From Agaricus subrufescens (Eukaryota > Basidiomycota > Agaricomycetes > Agaricales > Agaricaceae), in assembly GCA_029945375.1 (NCBI GenBank), contig CM057057.1:868001-932000 (forward strand): a stretch of DNA of 64,000 nt. The letters are read 5' to 3'. The notes below the pieces were generated by a model. That model did not search any database. It had not been told where the DNA came from and worked only from the letters and a program-made list of their open reading frames with translations. Below, piece after piece: positions 1 to 12,340 of the stretch. Position 1 is the stretch's first letter. The number at the start of each line of letters is the position of its first letter. Made by a program: the position numbers and the translations under genes.

Positions 1-880
1 TCCTGGAAAGGTGCTCCGAATCGTTCCGCTGGCCGGTTGATCCCCTCTCATCGCACCCTTTCCCTTTCCACCACCAGGTAGCCAAGCGCGGCAGACGTGG
101 GGATTCCAAGAGCGAATGTATGTGGCGTAAAAGTGCTTGACGAGTACGTGGTGAGCTCAACCTGCCCAAGAGGGCCGTCGAATAGATACCAAGAGAGTCA
201 GATAGCGAGGCAGCTCTCGACACCATAGGGATCAGAACAAAGATTTCAAAACAAGTGCATCGTATTTGAAAGGGAGTCGAGGAGGCAACGAGAAAGTGCC
301 TGCTTTGAGGCGAAGCGCAGCAAAGAATATCGCCACGGAGAGAGTACTAAGAGATTTTCCGTGGCGCCGTCCAAGAGTATGCAAAGAAAGTCGGTGAGGT
401 ATGTGGACGCTGGGTCCTCGAGTGGCTCGTCTTGCTAGTTAGAGAGGGGATAGCTGGCAGAGATGCCTTGCTTTGGGTTAAACCATAGTATGCGGGGACC
501 AGTGGAAGAGACTGGCACAGTGTTCAAGATGTGATTTCCGGTATAGATCTAGTTGGCAATATACACGCTGTCTGCCACAAACTGCGCTTGCTGATAAGGC
601 AACAAATCCGAGTCTAGGTGAAGCGGAAGGTGGAGAGCAAGATTAAACAATCTTTCTCACGGCCCGTACTCGACTACAAACCTGAGCCAATGATTCATTG
701 CCGCACCCGGAAAATGGTGAGCAGAGAGGGGTATCATTGAAAGCTCAACGATCCAATTGGTGACGCCGGTCGTTGCAACGCTTAAACTGGAGTCTCGATC
801 GAGAGTCAGAAAAACTGAGATGACACTACTAGAGTCCTGATTTCGAACACATAACAAAGTTGCAGAGCGAGCCTGCTGGA
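1..880. other. unassigned left edge
   Basis: No gene could be supported here. The first 60 bases share a short stretch (tgctccgaatcgttcc) with the starts of duplicated blocks near 18,850 and 30,750, so this may be the eroded edge of another duplicate. An 87-codon minus-strand frame at 657-920 has no homologous open frame in the other duplicates and is not called. Confidence 0.4.
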
Positions 881-2290
881 GAAAACACTGCCACCAATGT
901 TCTCCATGAATAACTGGCACACGTTCTTCTCACTGCTTATATCTGCTCATGTGCGTGAGCGCCGCGCAATCCCACCATTTTTTTACTGATTCATTCAGCA
1001 CCGAGTTGCCTGATGCGTTGGACCATTGCACCCAGGCAGGGCCACAGTTTGAAGATGACCCGACAAGCTTCTACTACATAGTTTGAACATCAAAAATTGG
1101 CAGTCCATGAATCCCACATATCTTTTATGGATTCACAAGCACTAAATACTCAGTATGTAAGGACATGTCCATCGAATACACCGCAAGGCACGCTGCAGGA
1201 AGTAATACTCGCATCCTTCATTTGCGCGTATTACGGCCGAGGCCCTCTGATTGGCATCTCTGTATGGATGGTGGTTCCTGGAGCGGAGAAAGCGGCATTG
1301 GTATTACGGCAAGCATCGTGTCGAGAACGTATGACATCAGAGTTGATGAAAATAGGCAAGACGTCAGAAGTGAAAAAAATGAGAGCGCGAAAAACTCACG
1401 TTGCAGGCCGTCCTTCCTTCATTGTCTTTTTTCCAGAGAGGAGTAGCCATCGTGTTACAGTTGTTCATTGAGTAGATTAAGAAGCTAAGCCAGTACTCAG
1501 TAAAATGTTCGTGGCGAAAAGGCATTTACTCACTCAGGACGTCAACGTTGCATTACCTGTTGATATCTCTGGCACTAAGCATTGAAAGACTTTCCGCAGC
1601 ATTGATATTTCCAACATCATTACTACTGCCATCACCCGCCATAACTAATCTTCATGCTTCTCAGACTCGGCCGCATGTGCAGCTTGCAGTACAGGTCTCA
1701 AGCTTTAAGATTCAGCTCGCTGTGCGAACCTCTGCATAGCAATGTATGGGTACCACAGTTTGAACATTCAGCTTTGACACATCCCGGAGTGCTACTGGCA
1801 TTGCCACAGCGAGGGAAAGGAGGATTTCGGGGTGTGGCGGTAGCACTGGGCTTTGCGGAGCGGGATGAGGCCTGAGTTTTGACGGCGAGGGTGGGAGGGG
1901 TGTTGAGTGGGTACAAGTTAACGGAGCGGCTGTTTCAAGAGAGATGGACACCCTCTGAAAGCCTGCGATGGAGGGTTATACGATTTCATGATTGAAGCAA
2001 AGGAGGTCGTGGTGCCTGGAGTAGTCTCGTCGTCGCTATCACCGTCGTCGCAAGTAGAAACGAGGGACTTATGAGCGTGGTCGCGGTTGTGGGGATAGTC
2101 GTAGGTGTTGTGGTGGAGGCAGCAGGCGGAACGGAGCTCATGATCCGGGAGAGGGAGAGTCGACAATGTTGAGGATTTCATAGATCGCCGAATGACTGAG
2201 GTTGTGGCTGGGCAGGGTGGCGAGGGGCGAGCGAGGAAGACGGCCGAGGCCTGGTTGAACGTCACGCTGTCACAGCAGTGACATCGCTGG
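880..2290 (-). pseudogene. GATA factor pseudogene A1
   Basis: This is a decayed minus-strand copy of a two-finger GATA-type transcription factor gene. The finger 1 region near 1,700-1,770 reads ECSNCGTHTLLCRG: the first CxxC pair is present, but the conserved TPLWRR core has become TLLCRG, the second cysteine pair is lost and a stop follows. The stretch after it still reads LYCKLHMRPSLRSMK. The finger 2 region near 1,300-1,400 keeps the donor after the TGC-AAC codons and the SRHDA coding downstream, but the second cysteine pair is deleted. The segment aligns with A3 (12,340-13,275) and A2 (17,103-18,730). A functional parent would bind GATA sites. This copy cannot encode a working DNA-binding domain. 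Confidence 0.6.
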
Positions 2291-4509
2291 ATCTGATTTG
2301 TGTTACAACTTGGTGGATGTTCTGGTCGAGAATTCACATCTGTTGGCTGCGGGCCAAGAGATCACCCATCTTTCCCACGAGCCACTCTCAACCTGAACGC
2401 ACTTTGCCCATTTGCGGCACCTCCCCGTAGTTCCAGCGACACGCTCGCCTTGGAGAACTGCCAAGAAATGATTTCGATCTAGTCCAAGGGTCTGCCTCGG
2501 AGTCATATCTCCCTGCGACTGACCATGCACGCAGCTCGATCGTCTGGATGCACCTGTCCGGCAGCTGACACGCTGGTGCGTTCTTCACTGCCCATGTTGG
2601 CAGCATATTCTTAACACATGTCGTGTCCACAGAGCATCCCATACCATGCACACACCGCCCTTCCTGCTCAACGGCACCGCTGACTATCGTCAAGAACGCT
2701 CCTCGCAAAGAAAGTCTGGATGACCGTACCGCCATCTTCACCACTTTATTGCAAGCCCATCACCACACCCAGACTATTACACCTCTCGGCAACCTTTACA
2801 GAAGCTCATTCGCCTGAACACCTTTCCCAGCGGGTGGCGACTACCACCGTCATGTTGTCATTCGCCTCTGCTTTTGTGCATCGAGCCAACAGTGACCCAT
2901 CATCTGAAGATATCATCCAAAGGCCATCGCGACGGGGGCTGCTAACCTACGGACAACTATAAACAGGAGGAGATACAAATGTTCCTCTCCTGCCATTCTG
3001 CTGGCTTTGCCGAAATTCCGGCAAAATGTACGTCACTGTGGTCGTGGTTGCTCTTCAAAGTACCTCATAGATCCTCACTGGTGACTCAAAAATAGCAGGT
3101 CAACTCAGTCAACCATTGCTCGATCGTTCTGTACCGTGACATAAAACACCGTCACTTTTCGAATCTCTGAGAAAGCCGGGCTACAACTTCATCCACCCCG
3201 GACACAATACTTTCACGTTTATGCTCGGCATCCCCTCCCAAATGTCTTGGTCATCCCCCCGCCGAATGTGTTGTACTAACTCTTGGAAGAACCCCGGTGA
3301 GTGGCCGCTTATGATCATAATGAATACGCACTCAACAGATTTAAAAATAGGGTGCCAATTTCACGTGAGGGAATGCGGTTGCTTTGCCAGTGACCAGTTC
3401 TGACCCGCCCCCTCCAACGTTCAAACATTACAAGACGAGCCCATCCCTCTCGTCTCATGTGTCCATTGTGTCACCCATGCGCTACATACCCTCATCGCTC
3501 CCCCTCTAACCACCACCGCTCAGCATGACGCCAAGAATACCCTGCCTAATCGGTGTGCCTCGGCAGTATGTACGTGCTCTCTGGATCTCAATCGTTATAT
3601 TCTAGTTCCATCACTGATGCTAAAAAGGGATATTGGTGACCTAATAACGCGTGATCAGAGATGCACCCCGCCGGCTTGCTCAATTCCAACCTCTATTCGT
3701 ATTGCATTTCACACTACGGGGATCCAACGATGCTCCAAATCTGGTGCGAACCCAGAGCGCCCAGCTGTCCCTCTATACGATGGAGAGGGTGAAGAAGTTG
3801 CTCAGTAGTTTTATATTGTATTCCGTTCCGGGTGAGTGACCCGCTCTTGTCTTTAAGGCTTCTCGTTGACAGCAGCGATGTAGAGTGATTCTTGTATGAC
3901 CTTTTACCCATTGCTGTCGTCACATAGAGATTCCTTCAAGGCGAAATCTCATTATGTTGTCATATTTTCAACCAGCAGCCTTTTGTCAACGTATCAGGTC
4001 GTTGCACACTTGTGAGCCTCGTAGACGTGATCATCTTGAGGAATAGTTGATATATGTTGCGGGGATGATCACCTCCGGCTAGAATTCATCTCAGAGCCAC
4101 CTTCGTCGGTAATTTACGGCAATAAATAATCCACCCTGTTGTTGCAATACGGTAGCTCTCAAGTCGGCGTGCCTTTACTATTGCCCAACATATCTTAATA
4201 GATCTATGTGTCTTCCCGAAGACTCCTGAGCTCTCGCTGGACTGCGTCCCTGGATGACATACCACACACGCCCTACGTACTGTCATTGAACAGTCTGCGC
4301 GACCGTACCATCGCTGAGCTTGTGCACTGGACGACCCGGTCATCGCTCATTGCGGATTTATTCACTATTTCCTTGTAACCTCTTATCTTACTGGCTGTTA
4401 ATCAACAAAAACTGTACAACATTCTCGCTATTTATCAAGTCCGCCAAAATCAAGAATTTGGATTCGAGGAAACGTAACGCATACAAAAGTACAAGGATGA
4501 AAATTGGGT

Positions 4510-7500
4510 TTATGCTTCATCAGGGTATGGAATCACATAACGTGCTGGGCCCCTCTTAAAATCCTGTTCTTCGACAATTTCCGAGTCGTCTTCAGTATAT
4601 TCATATTCAAAAGCTGCAAACCGTCCCCCTGTCATTCCACCAATCAGAACTTGAAGTTGTGGTCTGCGCTGCTGAAATATCGGAAGAGTCGAGATGTAGT
4701 GAAGGTCTCTCTTGCCCTCTATCTGGGATAGAATGTCATAACATATCAATATACTGCACACCGTGGAAAAAATTTACTCTTACAGGAAACCACCAAAGCG
4801 TTTTAAACTTCAGTACACCATGTTGTACTGTATCGCGGTGTTCAAGATGGTCAAGTCTGAGATCTCGAAACTCAATCTCATGAAAGAGACCTCTAGAGCT
4901 CAGCTCCACCTGATATGTCTACAAACTAAATTAGAGACCGACAATACAGCGTAAATTAGGTACTTACATTCCAGAGAGTAAGTAATGTCACGAAAAATTT
5001 ATCGTTGACAGAAAGAATTTGAGAGACTGTAAAATAATCCAATCGACCAAGTATTTCAAAGAATAGACCCTGAATCTGTGGCGATTCAAGTCCTGCAGGC
5101 CCATATTTATCAACTTCAGCCAATGCTTTGTGAACAGTATTAGAGAGATCCTCGAAGTACTTCCCATCCAACTTATGAGTTGATAGGCCGAAATCAGAAT
5201 AACGCTGTGAACAATATGTAGCCCACTGAGATTCATCTAGTTTATTAAAATCAGGACAAGTGGCAATATACGATATAAAAACTCACTTGATGATCCATGA
5301 CACTTCCTCTTGTAGCCTAACCAAAAATTATATACCACCTCAAGTGCAGTGATTGCAGGCTGCTCTTTTGAGATAGAGAATCTTTTGGAGCGCGTAGAGT
5401 CCATCAGATATTCATAAAATGAATCATGAAAGATGATACGCTCCGAAGGGTCCGCAGGAGGTGTCAGAAGCATCGTGTAGCAACCATTGAGTGCAGCACC
5501 AACCACATTAAATTTGGTGCCAAAGGTAACAGAGATGCCCAGAGGATATCGGAGACTGGAGAGGACAATTGGAGATGTCATAGGATTGAGTAAAACATTG
5601 AGCGCCTGTTTTGTTGTCGGCCACATATCAGGAGAGGTGGAATCAAGGATATGGGTGTATAAAGCATCAACGTAAATGAAGGGATGATCATCAGATGGAT
5701 CAACTTCATCAATGAGAGCTAGCAGCTGGTTGAGACGTGTGATGGGGTTGCCAGCAGCGTAGGGATCTTCAATGAATCGGATGGCTATACTGCCAAATAC
5801 GGAGTGGTGAGACACAGCACCTGCGAGTTTGAGTAATTGCTCCCTGCTGGGCCAAGTCGGTGGTACCATTTGTGGATATTTTGCACGGATTGTGTCAAAA
5901 TTGTGGTTGAGGAAGGTTTCTCGATCATGGTAAAAGTTGGAGTTGCGAATGGGGGCAATAAAGTATGTGTGCGAAGTGTGGGTTGGTTCACGTTCATCAG
6001 GCTGATGTCTGAACAAAAGGTAACCAGTTTCAAAGCTCCCACAAAATAAGACAGGAAGCTGTGGATGATATGATTGAACGTGTGATATATGATGTAAAAT
6101 CGTATAACGATACTAAAAAGATATATCAATTCAGTGGATACACCAATGATTTGTTTCTTACTTTATGATAACGTGAGTAAAAAAGTCCATTATCCTGAGA
6201 CAAAGTACAAACTTCTTCAGCATCAGAAAATTGGAACTGTTCCAACCTCATTGCCGTAATGATTCCTCTAGCCACAAGCGTATCATGATAAACCTATACC
6301 AAAAATTAGTCAAGGCAAGGCATTTAAAATAATAGAAAATCCTTTCACCTCCCACATGTCAAAGAACCAAGACCACAACTTACTTACTTGAAGATTTAAC
6401 AATATGTCGCGTGCAGTACCATATTCAAACTGGCTCAGTAGATTGAAACACTGATCCTGATCGTCTTTTGATGAAAACGTCGGTCCATTAGGATCATGCT
6501 TTTCAACCAAAACGGTAACTAGTGCTTCGTGGATGTATGATATAAGTGATTCGTGGAAACATCCAACAAGTGACTCATGAGATTCTTCACTAAGCAATTC
6601 AGAATAGGATTCTTCACTAAGCGATTCCGAATAGGATTCTTCACTAAGCGATCCCGAATAGGATTCTTCACGAAGCGATTCCGAATAGGATTCTTCACGA
6701 AGCGATTCATAGGACTCTTCACTGGGGGAGTAAATGATTAGGATGGTATTGTGAATAAAGTTTGGTGCTAGGCTTTTCACTCACATCTCTTCAGGGATTA
6801 TCGTTGAAAAGTATTCGACCCATCGGTCTCCATACGTGAGGCCTAAATAATTGGGATTTTTATATGATGGACGAAATTATTCCAACCCATTCACATACCT
6901 GAGGTTGGCGGATGATTAGTCTTAAATTTTTCCCAAAAACCGAGACACGATTTGAGCAAGTCTTCTTCCACATCTCCAAGGGATATAGAAAAACTTTGAG
7001 ACCGACTCAGGTCCAGCAAGTAATCACTGAATGAGGCATGATAAAACTCTGTTGGTTGAAACATGGCATCAGGAGCATCAGACACTTTGACGAGGGAATA
7101 GCAGCCATTAAGTGCAGTATGAACAGTGGTCAGTTCGAGACCGAGAACGACTGCAATGGTCGCTGGTGCCCTCCGTATGGCGTTGTCCCCCTGGTTTGCG
7201 GGCGCCACAAGAACCCCGAGAACACGCTTTGTAATCGACCATATGTCACACGGAATTTCTTCCAGAACGCGTGTGTATAAAGTATCCAAGCGGGCGAATG
7301 GTTGACTGCTGGATGGAGGCATAGGGCCGCTGAGAGCAGATAAGACTTGGTTGAGGCGTGTGGTATGGTTAGCATATCGCGGATCCTCGATGAACCGAAG
7401 TGTGGTCTCAGCAAAGATAAAAAGGCCAGATGCGGCGGCGGCTAATTTCGAGATTTGCTCTTCGCTAGGCCATTCCTTTGGTACCCTTCGTGGAAACTCT

Positions 7501-8737
7501 CTCCGGATTCTGTCTAGGTCATCTCTTATGAAGAGCTCAACGTCTCGGATAGATTCTCCGGAGTCTACAGGAACGTGCTTTGACCAATAGGATGGTATGA
7601 CTTGGTCTTTGTTGAACGTGTCGCTGATGTGTGGTTCCGGGCGACTGGAAATAGCCCAAAGAAGAGGAACGTCGGGATGCTCGAGGACAAAATCAGCAAC
7701 GAGATGAATGATCTGCTTTTGCGATTGAAGTTCATCGAGCTCGTCGAGCCCATCCAATAAAACACCCCGGGGTTTCAAACCAGTTCCAATCTTCTTGTCA
7801 GCAAACGGTTCCACGATGAACGTTTTGAACTGTTCCTCAATCCCTTTGTCGACTATCTCAGGGTCTCGAGCAAGCTTCTCGGTGATGTAGGTATAGTATT
7901 CCTCGATATGTACAGCGAGCTGGTAGCCAACTGTGAGGAAGAGATGTCGGGAGGAATTACGTCTATTCGGGCGAGAAATGAAGACAGATGCTCCCAACTC
8001 CTGAGCGTCCGCAAGTTTGTCTGCTAGAGTCTGCATGATTGCCGATTTGCCAACCCCTGCCGGACCAAATACCCAGATGAGCAATTCCTCCTTTTCTTCG
8101 TCGTAGAACCAACAGATCATATCTTCATTGATTTCGACCCGAGTGCCAGGGTGACATCTAGGAACGGGTGAGCGGGCAGACGAGTCACGAGCAGCGCCGT
8201 GAATGATATGCTTGGAAAGGTGTTTCATGGCTTGATGAAATGTCAACCTGAAGCACATGCAGATACGCTGGTATCTTACCTTTGCTTCGTTGATCGCTAC
8301 GATTATTGATTGTCGTCCTCGTTGAATTGTCAACCATGATGGGATTGTTCACGGAAAAGTTACTACAACGGCCGAAAAAGCCATTGTCTGATCCTACAAC
8401 AAATCCTGAGACTGTACAGAATATCAGTACACTGAGCCAATATGCGATCAGAGCGTTTATGACCTTGACTAGTAGATGCATATCCCATATCCAGTGCATG
8501 GTGGCTCGGTGACGGCCCACCCATGACAGCAGCAGCAGCAGCGAGAGCAGAAGAATGAAGAGTTGGAGAAGAGGGTTGTGCAATGGCTGCGAGACCTGAC
8601 GCAGAAATGAGCGGACTGTTTATCGAAGACCAATAATCAGTGTACTCACCGCCAGCCACAGCTTCATCCCTCTTCTTGAAGGAAGACGGACTCCACGTGT
8701 GATTATTCAACTTTCGACGTTTTGGGTCTGGGTCCAT
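4510..8737 (-). CDS. NACHT NTPase, NLR-like, copy 1
   Basis: The model has 11 exons: 8737-8650, 8595-8464, 8411-8280, 8230-6899, 6842-6785, 6721-6349, 6293-6162, 6112-5287, 5236-4968, 4918-4784 and 4722-4510. They total 3,690 nt and encode 1,229 aa with every phase matching. Residues 1-30 are basic (KRRK). A linker carries FSVNNPIMVDN at about 92-105, followed by the CHPGTR motif (143-148) that precedes NACHT in many mushroom NLR-like proteins. Walker A is GPAGVGKSA (173-181), Walker B is LLDGLDEL (275-282), and SSRPE follows at 312-316. The post-NACHT arm at about 347-809 is repeated at about 810-1229 without a P-loop. Exon 6 holds a 9-residue repeat expansion absent from copies 2 and 3. NACHT NTPases of this family are thought to be cytosolic STAND switches; the ligand is unknown. 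No WD, ANK or TPR repeats follow. The start is the ATG shared in position with the other copies. Confidence 0.85.
6565..6720 (-). repeat. 27-bp in-frame minisatellite in exon 6
   Basis: On the minus strand exon 6 opens with an 8-residue unit (EESYESLR) and then four 9-residue units of the type EESYSESLS, followed by a decayed unit EESHESL. Exon 6 is 373 nt here against 211 nt in copy 2. The difference of 162 nt equals six 27-bp units, so the frame is kept. Copies 2 and 3 have only E(Q/N)FHKSL at this place. The added segment is rich in Glu and Ser and lies directly after the exon 5/6 junction. Confidence 0.9.
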
Positions 8738-10599
8738 AGCGGTGAGTAAGAATGTGGGTTGGAAAAGCGATGCTCAGGAATCTGGTGAGAGTGGCGGGAT
8801 GAGGCACGATGCACAGTTTCTCTCAGGCTGTGGTCAACAGATTGGCGCCGATTGCGTCCCAAACGTGGCCTAAGATTCAGATCCCACGCATCATACCTCG
8901 TAGCATTGGCGACAGTTCCTGAGGCATTCGTCTGCGCAAATAACAGTCCATTTGACAACACGTTCATATTGATAGCTACATCAACATTGACATGCAAACC
9001 ATTCTGTTACACAATAATTGAATGAATACCGTAGCTAAATAGCATCGAGGCGTAAAGTTAAACAATCGCATCTTCTCTTTGATATCTTGATTCCTCGCAG
9101 TAATCAAACAGGTCCAGCCTTGCAGACGACATCTATCACTTTAAGAAGTCAGCACATCGGGTAGGATTTTAATTCTAAATGATGCGACATACCTTGGGAG
9201 CCACAGTGACTAAAGAAGATCTCTAACGAGTTATCTGCAGTCGGAGACGACTGCGCTGGTGGACATATTATGGGCTCCAAAGATCAGTCGCGCCGCCGGG
9301 CAATACCCAGAGGGATCAACAAAGTCGCCAGGAAGAAGTGTAGACAGGAAAGGTATGCAGTTGAAAGAAAGCAGATAGAGCATCGTTGTTGGCACCATTA
9401 CACCAAAGAAAGTGCATTATCCTTGAAGGTCGTTGTCTTTAAGATAGATGTGATGCGACAATTTCATCCTGTGATGCACTCGGATCTGTCCAGGTCAATG
9501 AGAGGCACATTCATTGCCAGTATAAAAATACCTCTGCAGGCTGTCCAGAACGGGTGGTCAACGAAGGCGGGCTGGTAAGGAAAAGACGTGGTGGGTCTGA
9601 AGGTAAGCTCGGACGAAACCCTGTCACAGAGATGTCACAGGATCCCCATGTAACAGTAAGACGGAAAACGAACTGATATTCTTCGCCCATTGTGCGCTTT
9701 ATCAACACCGGAGATGGACGGGAAAGGTGAGCAGGCAGTTGTAGATCGTAATCCTGCCAGGCCCATATTATCATCTCCTTAGTGGGTGTCCAGAAGTGTT
9801 CCGGTTTACGTTCATCCTATCACCTTTTCCAGTTTCACCACCAAGTCCTCAGACAGGCCAGCGAAATATGTACGAACGAGTCTACGACCGGGAAGACGTT
9901 GTTGAACGAGCGAACTTTGGGTGACCAGGGGATTGGAGCAGAGAGCATCGACTTTCGACGTTGATGACGGGTTATGCCGGTTCGTGCTGATCCACGAGCG
10001 GGTGGAAAGATCCTTGGGGGCGGGGACTACAACGAGTAATGGAATTTGTGCAGGTCGCTGGTGTATATTCAGAGAAGGGAGAAAGGGAAGCGTTAGACTG
10101 CAAGCATGGGCTACTGCATAGCATGCTCCAAGTAGAGGGGACGTCGATATATGAGTGCCCCAGTCGAAAAAGGAGGCTCTCAAACTGTAGTAAAGACGTG
10201 GCAGCCGATGATGTTCGTATTGCCTGATTTGCAGCAGCCTGAATGTGGGCCATGGGTGGTAAGCCCTGCGTCAGCCTGGGCGGACAGCGCGGGCTAGTTG
10301 AAAAGAAGGTGGTAAACACAGAGGGCCTTTACTGAGCGAGAGACAAACCGACCAATTGACCAATTGTGCAACAAGCAGTGCGCAGTGGTCGGTTGTACAC
10401 CACTAGAATTGAAATCGAGTTGAGACTGGCTGGCAGCGAACCAGAAATCCTGGGCCTGAGATACGGGAACCGCGAGTAGACGAAGACTTTGGCAGAGGAT
10501 TATGGACGAGCACGCGGCTCGAATTCCAGTCGACTAGAGATTCGTTGCCTGGAGAGCTAACGTCGTCTTTTTTCTCACGGTGCACTTGGATTCGACGAA

Positions 10600-12340
10600 A
10601 TCAGATCCGCCTGGATCCGCGACTTGTCGATGCGGTTCTGAACCAAGACTCGAGGCGATCAATGTCCTGGCCCATATCCCCCCACCTTTCTCTCGTTTAC
10701 GGAGCGCCCCTTGTTCTCGTCATCATGACCATACACGAGGAACCTTTATCGAATATGTTTCCAGTCACGCTAGGATTTGCCTCACAGTCATCTGCCTGAC
10801 TCAGCACATAATTCAATCTGGCGCATCACTTTAGCCGCTCCTAATCTGGTGCGTCCCTTATATGAGCTACCTATTCTTAAACTCCAGCAAGGCATATCAT
10901 GCCTCCGCGAGGCTGCAAATTTCTCGACTGCATCACTAAACTGCGTGACGAACGCGCCTTATGCACTACACCAAAGTCCTAATAGCTGGCCCGCATGTTG
11001 GACTCCCCCATGGTCTCGCATTGATATTCTGTGCAATCATTTATTGCACTGAATTACCACCCGGACTGCGACACTGTCTGAAAACATTCGGAGAAGTCGA
11101 TTCACCCAAAACAACCGCAGGTGGACCGTGAATTCGAACCGTCCATTAGCAGATACCTCTGCATTTCGTGCCACCAGGCAGTGAGCATTTACCACCTGAA
11201 TGGGTCATTACAAACCCATAGCGACGGAGGATGTCGAATGCTGAAGTATAGTAAACCGGTAGGGAAAAAAGCGGCCGACGGCTGTTCTTCTGCGAAGGTG
11301 CGCTGATCTGTTCACTGTCATTCATCTTATTGTCTCATAAATTCTCAGCCCGATTGGTGACAAGGACATACCAAGTCGGCCTGGACAACCACGGCACGAA
11401 CCTTTCAGAACGCTTACAGAGGTCCAGTTGCCGGGACTCCTCTTGATGATCGTTACTTCACCCAAATGGGTCAAAGTGCCTTCGTTTTTACGATTGTCAC
11501 ACTGCTCTCGACCACCTCGATCCACACCATATGTGCTCTTATGTCAATCTTCTCCCATTAATACGCACCAAACCACTAATTACTTTAAAAACAGCGTGGT
11601 GAATTCACGCCGATGAGTGCGGTTGCTATTCACGACTACAGGTTGCCAACTATTCTTTTTGTCTTCAACGTCCTTTCTCCTCCGCTGATACCACTGCATA
11701 ATGGACCTTTCCCTCGCTGCTCCAGTATCCTTTGGACTCACGCGCACTATTCTGTGATCACCCATTAGGTGTCGTCGTTCAACATGAGCTCAAGAGTCTC
11801 CTGCCCACCCACTCGGCCTTGCTACTGTGATTCCTTCGAGAGCGAAGAAGCACTGCAGGACGAGAGGGCTCCAGATGATCTGACGATTTTCTGAGATGCA
11901 TAGGGTATGGAGCGAACATAAAGGAAAGAGGTAGAGAAGTATTAGATGGCGCCAATGTTTCATTCCAAGCCATGCTTCATACACCAAGGAGTAAAAATGG
12001 CGTCTTCGGTATGTGAGTGCCGGGAGTTGAAGCTGGTGCGGAGAGGATAGTCTAACTTCGCGTAGTAGCACACCATCAGCGACACTCGTGTTGTGGGGAC
12101 CTTAACGTGCTCATTGGCTAGCTCATGAAGTGCTGCGATGGAGGGAACGGATTGCCGGACCTTATTCAAGAGAAGGCGGTAAGCAAAGGGAGGCATTATT
12201 GATAGCACAGCGTACCGAAGAATTTCTCCTAGTTCGTGAAGCAAAACGTCGATATATAGTTGTTGCGTTGATGCTGTTTGAATTGGAGGGGTAAATGGTC
12301 ACATAAACTGAGTTGAAGAGTGTTAGAATTGAGAAACATT
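10600..12340. other. spacer between B1 and A3
   Basis: No gene was recognised. Parts near 11,400-11,660 look weakly like the B/X flank sequence (a run resembling the motif around 3,335-3,352 and 14,755-14,772), which suggests very old, decayed duplicate material. Open frames here are short and have no counterpart elsewhere in the window. Confidence 0.35.

Larger units (their letters stand above)
2290..10600. repeat. segmental duplication block B, copy 1
   Basis: This is the first of three copies of a block that carries the NACHT gene and its flanks. The gene occupies 4,510-8,737. The 3' flank (2,290-4,509) aligns base by base with 19,170-20,798 and 31,090-33,302, and copy 1 lacks the equivalent of about 18,720-19,170. 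The 5' flank (8,738-10,600) aligns with 24,863-26,740 and 37,385-39,210. Open frames in the flanks are not conserved between copies, so the flanks are treated as non-coding. The upstream 300 bp (8,740-9,000) is well conserved in all three and probably holds the promoter and 5' UTR. Confidence 0.8.

Noticed and set aside
1097..1471. 124-codon plus-strand frame
   Set aside because: It lies antisense to the GATA pseudogene A1 and mirrors its coding sequence.
5237..6016. A separate second gene downstream of each NACHT gene
   Set aside because: The apparent starts are TTG codons within an exon; splice sites and phases join this stretch to the NACHT exons in all three copies, giving one gene per copy.
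8185..8583. 132-codon minus-strand frame with a Leu-rich start that could look like a signal or membrane segment
   Set aside because: It crosses exon 2 in the wrong frame and intron 2; only its second half (exon 3) is in the true frame, and the Leu-rich part is out of frame with the other copies.
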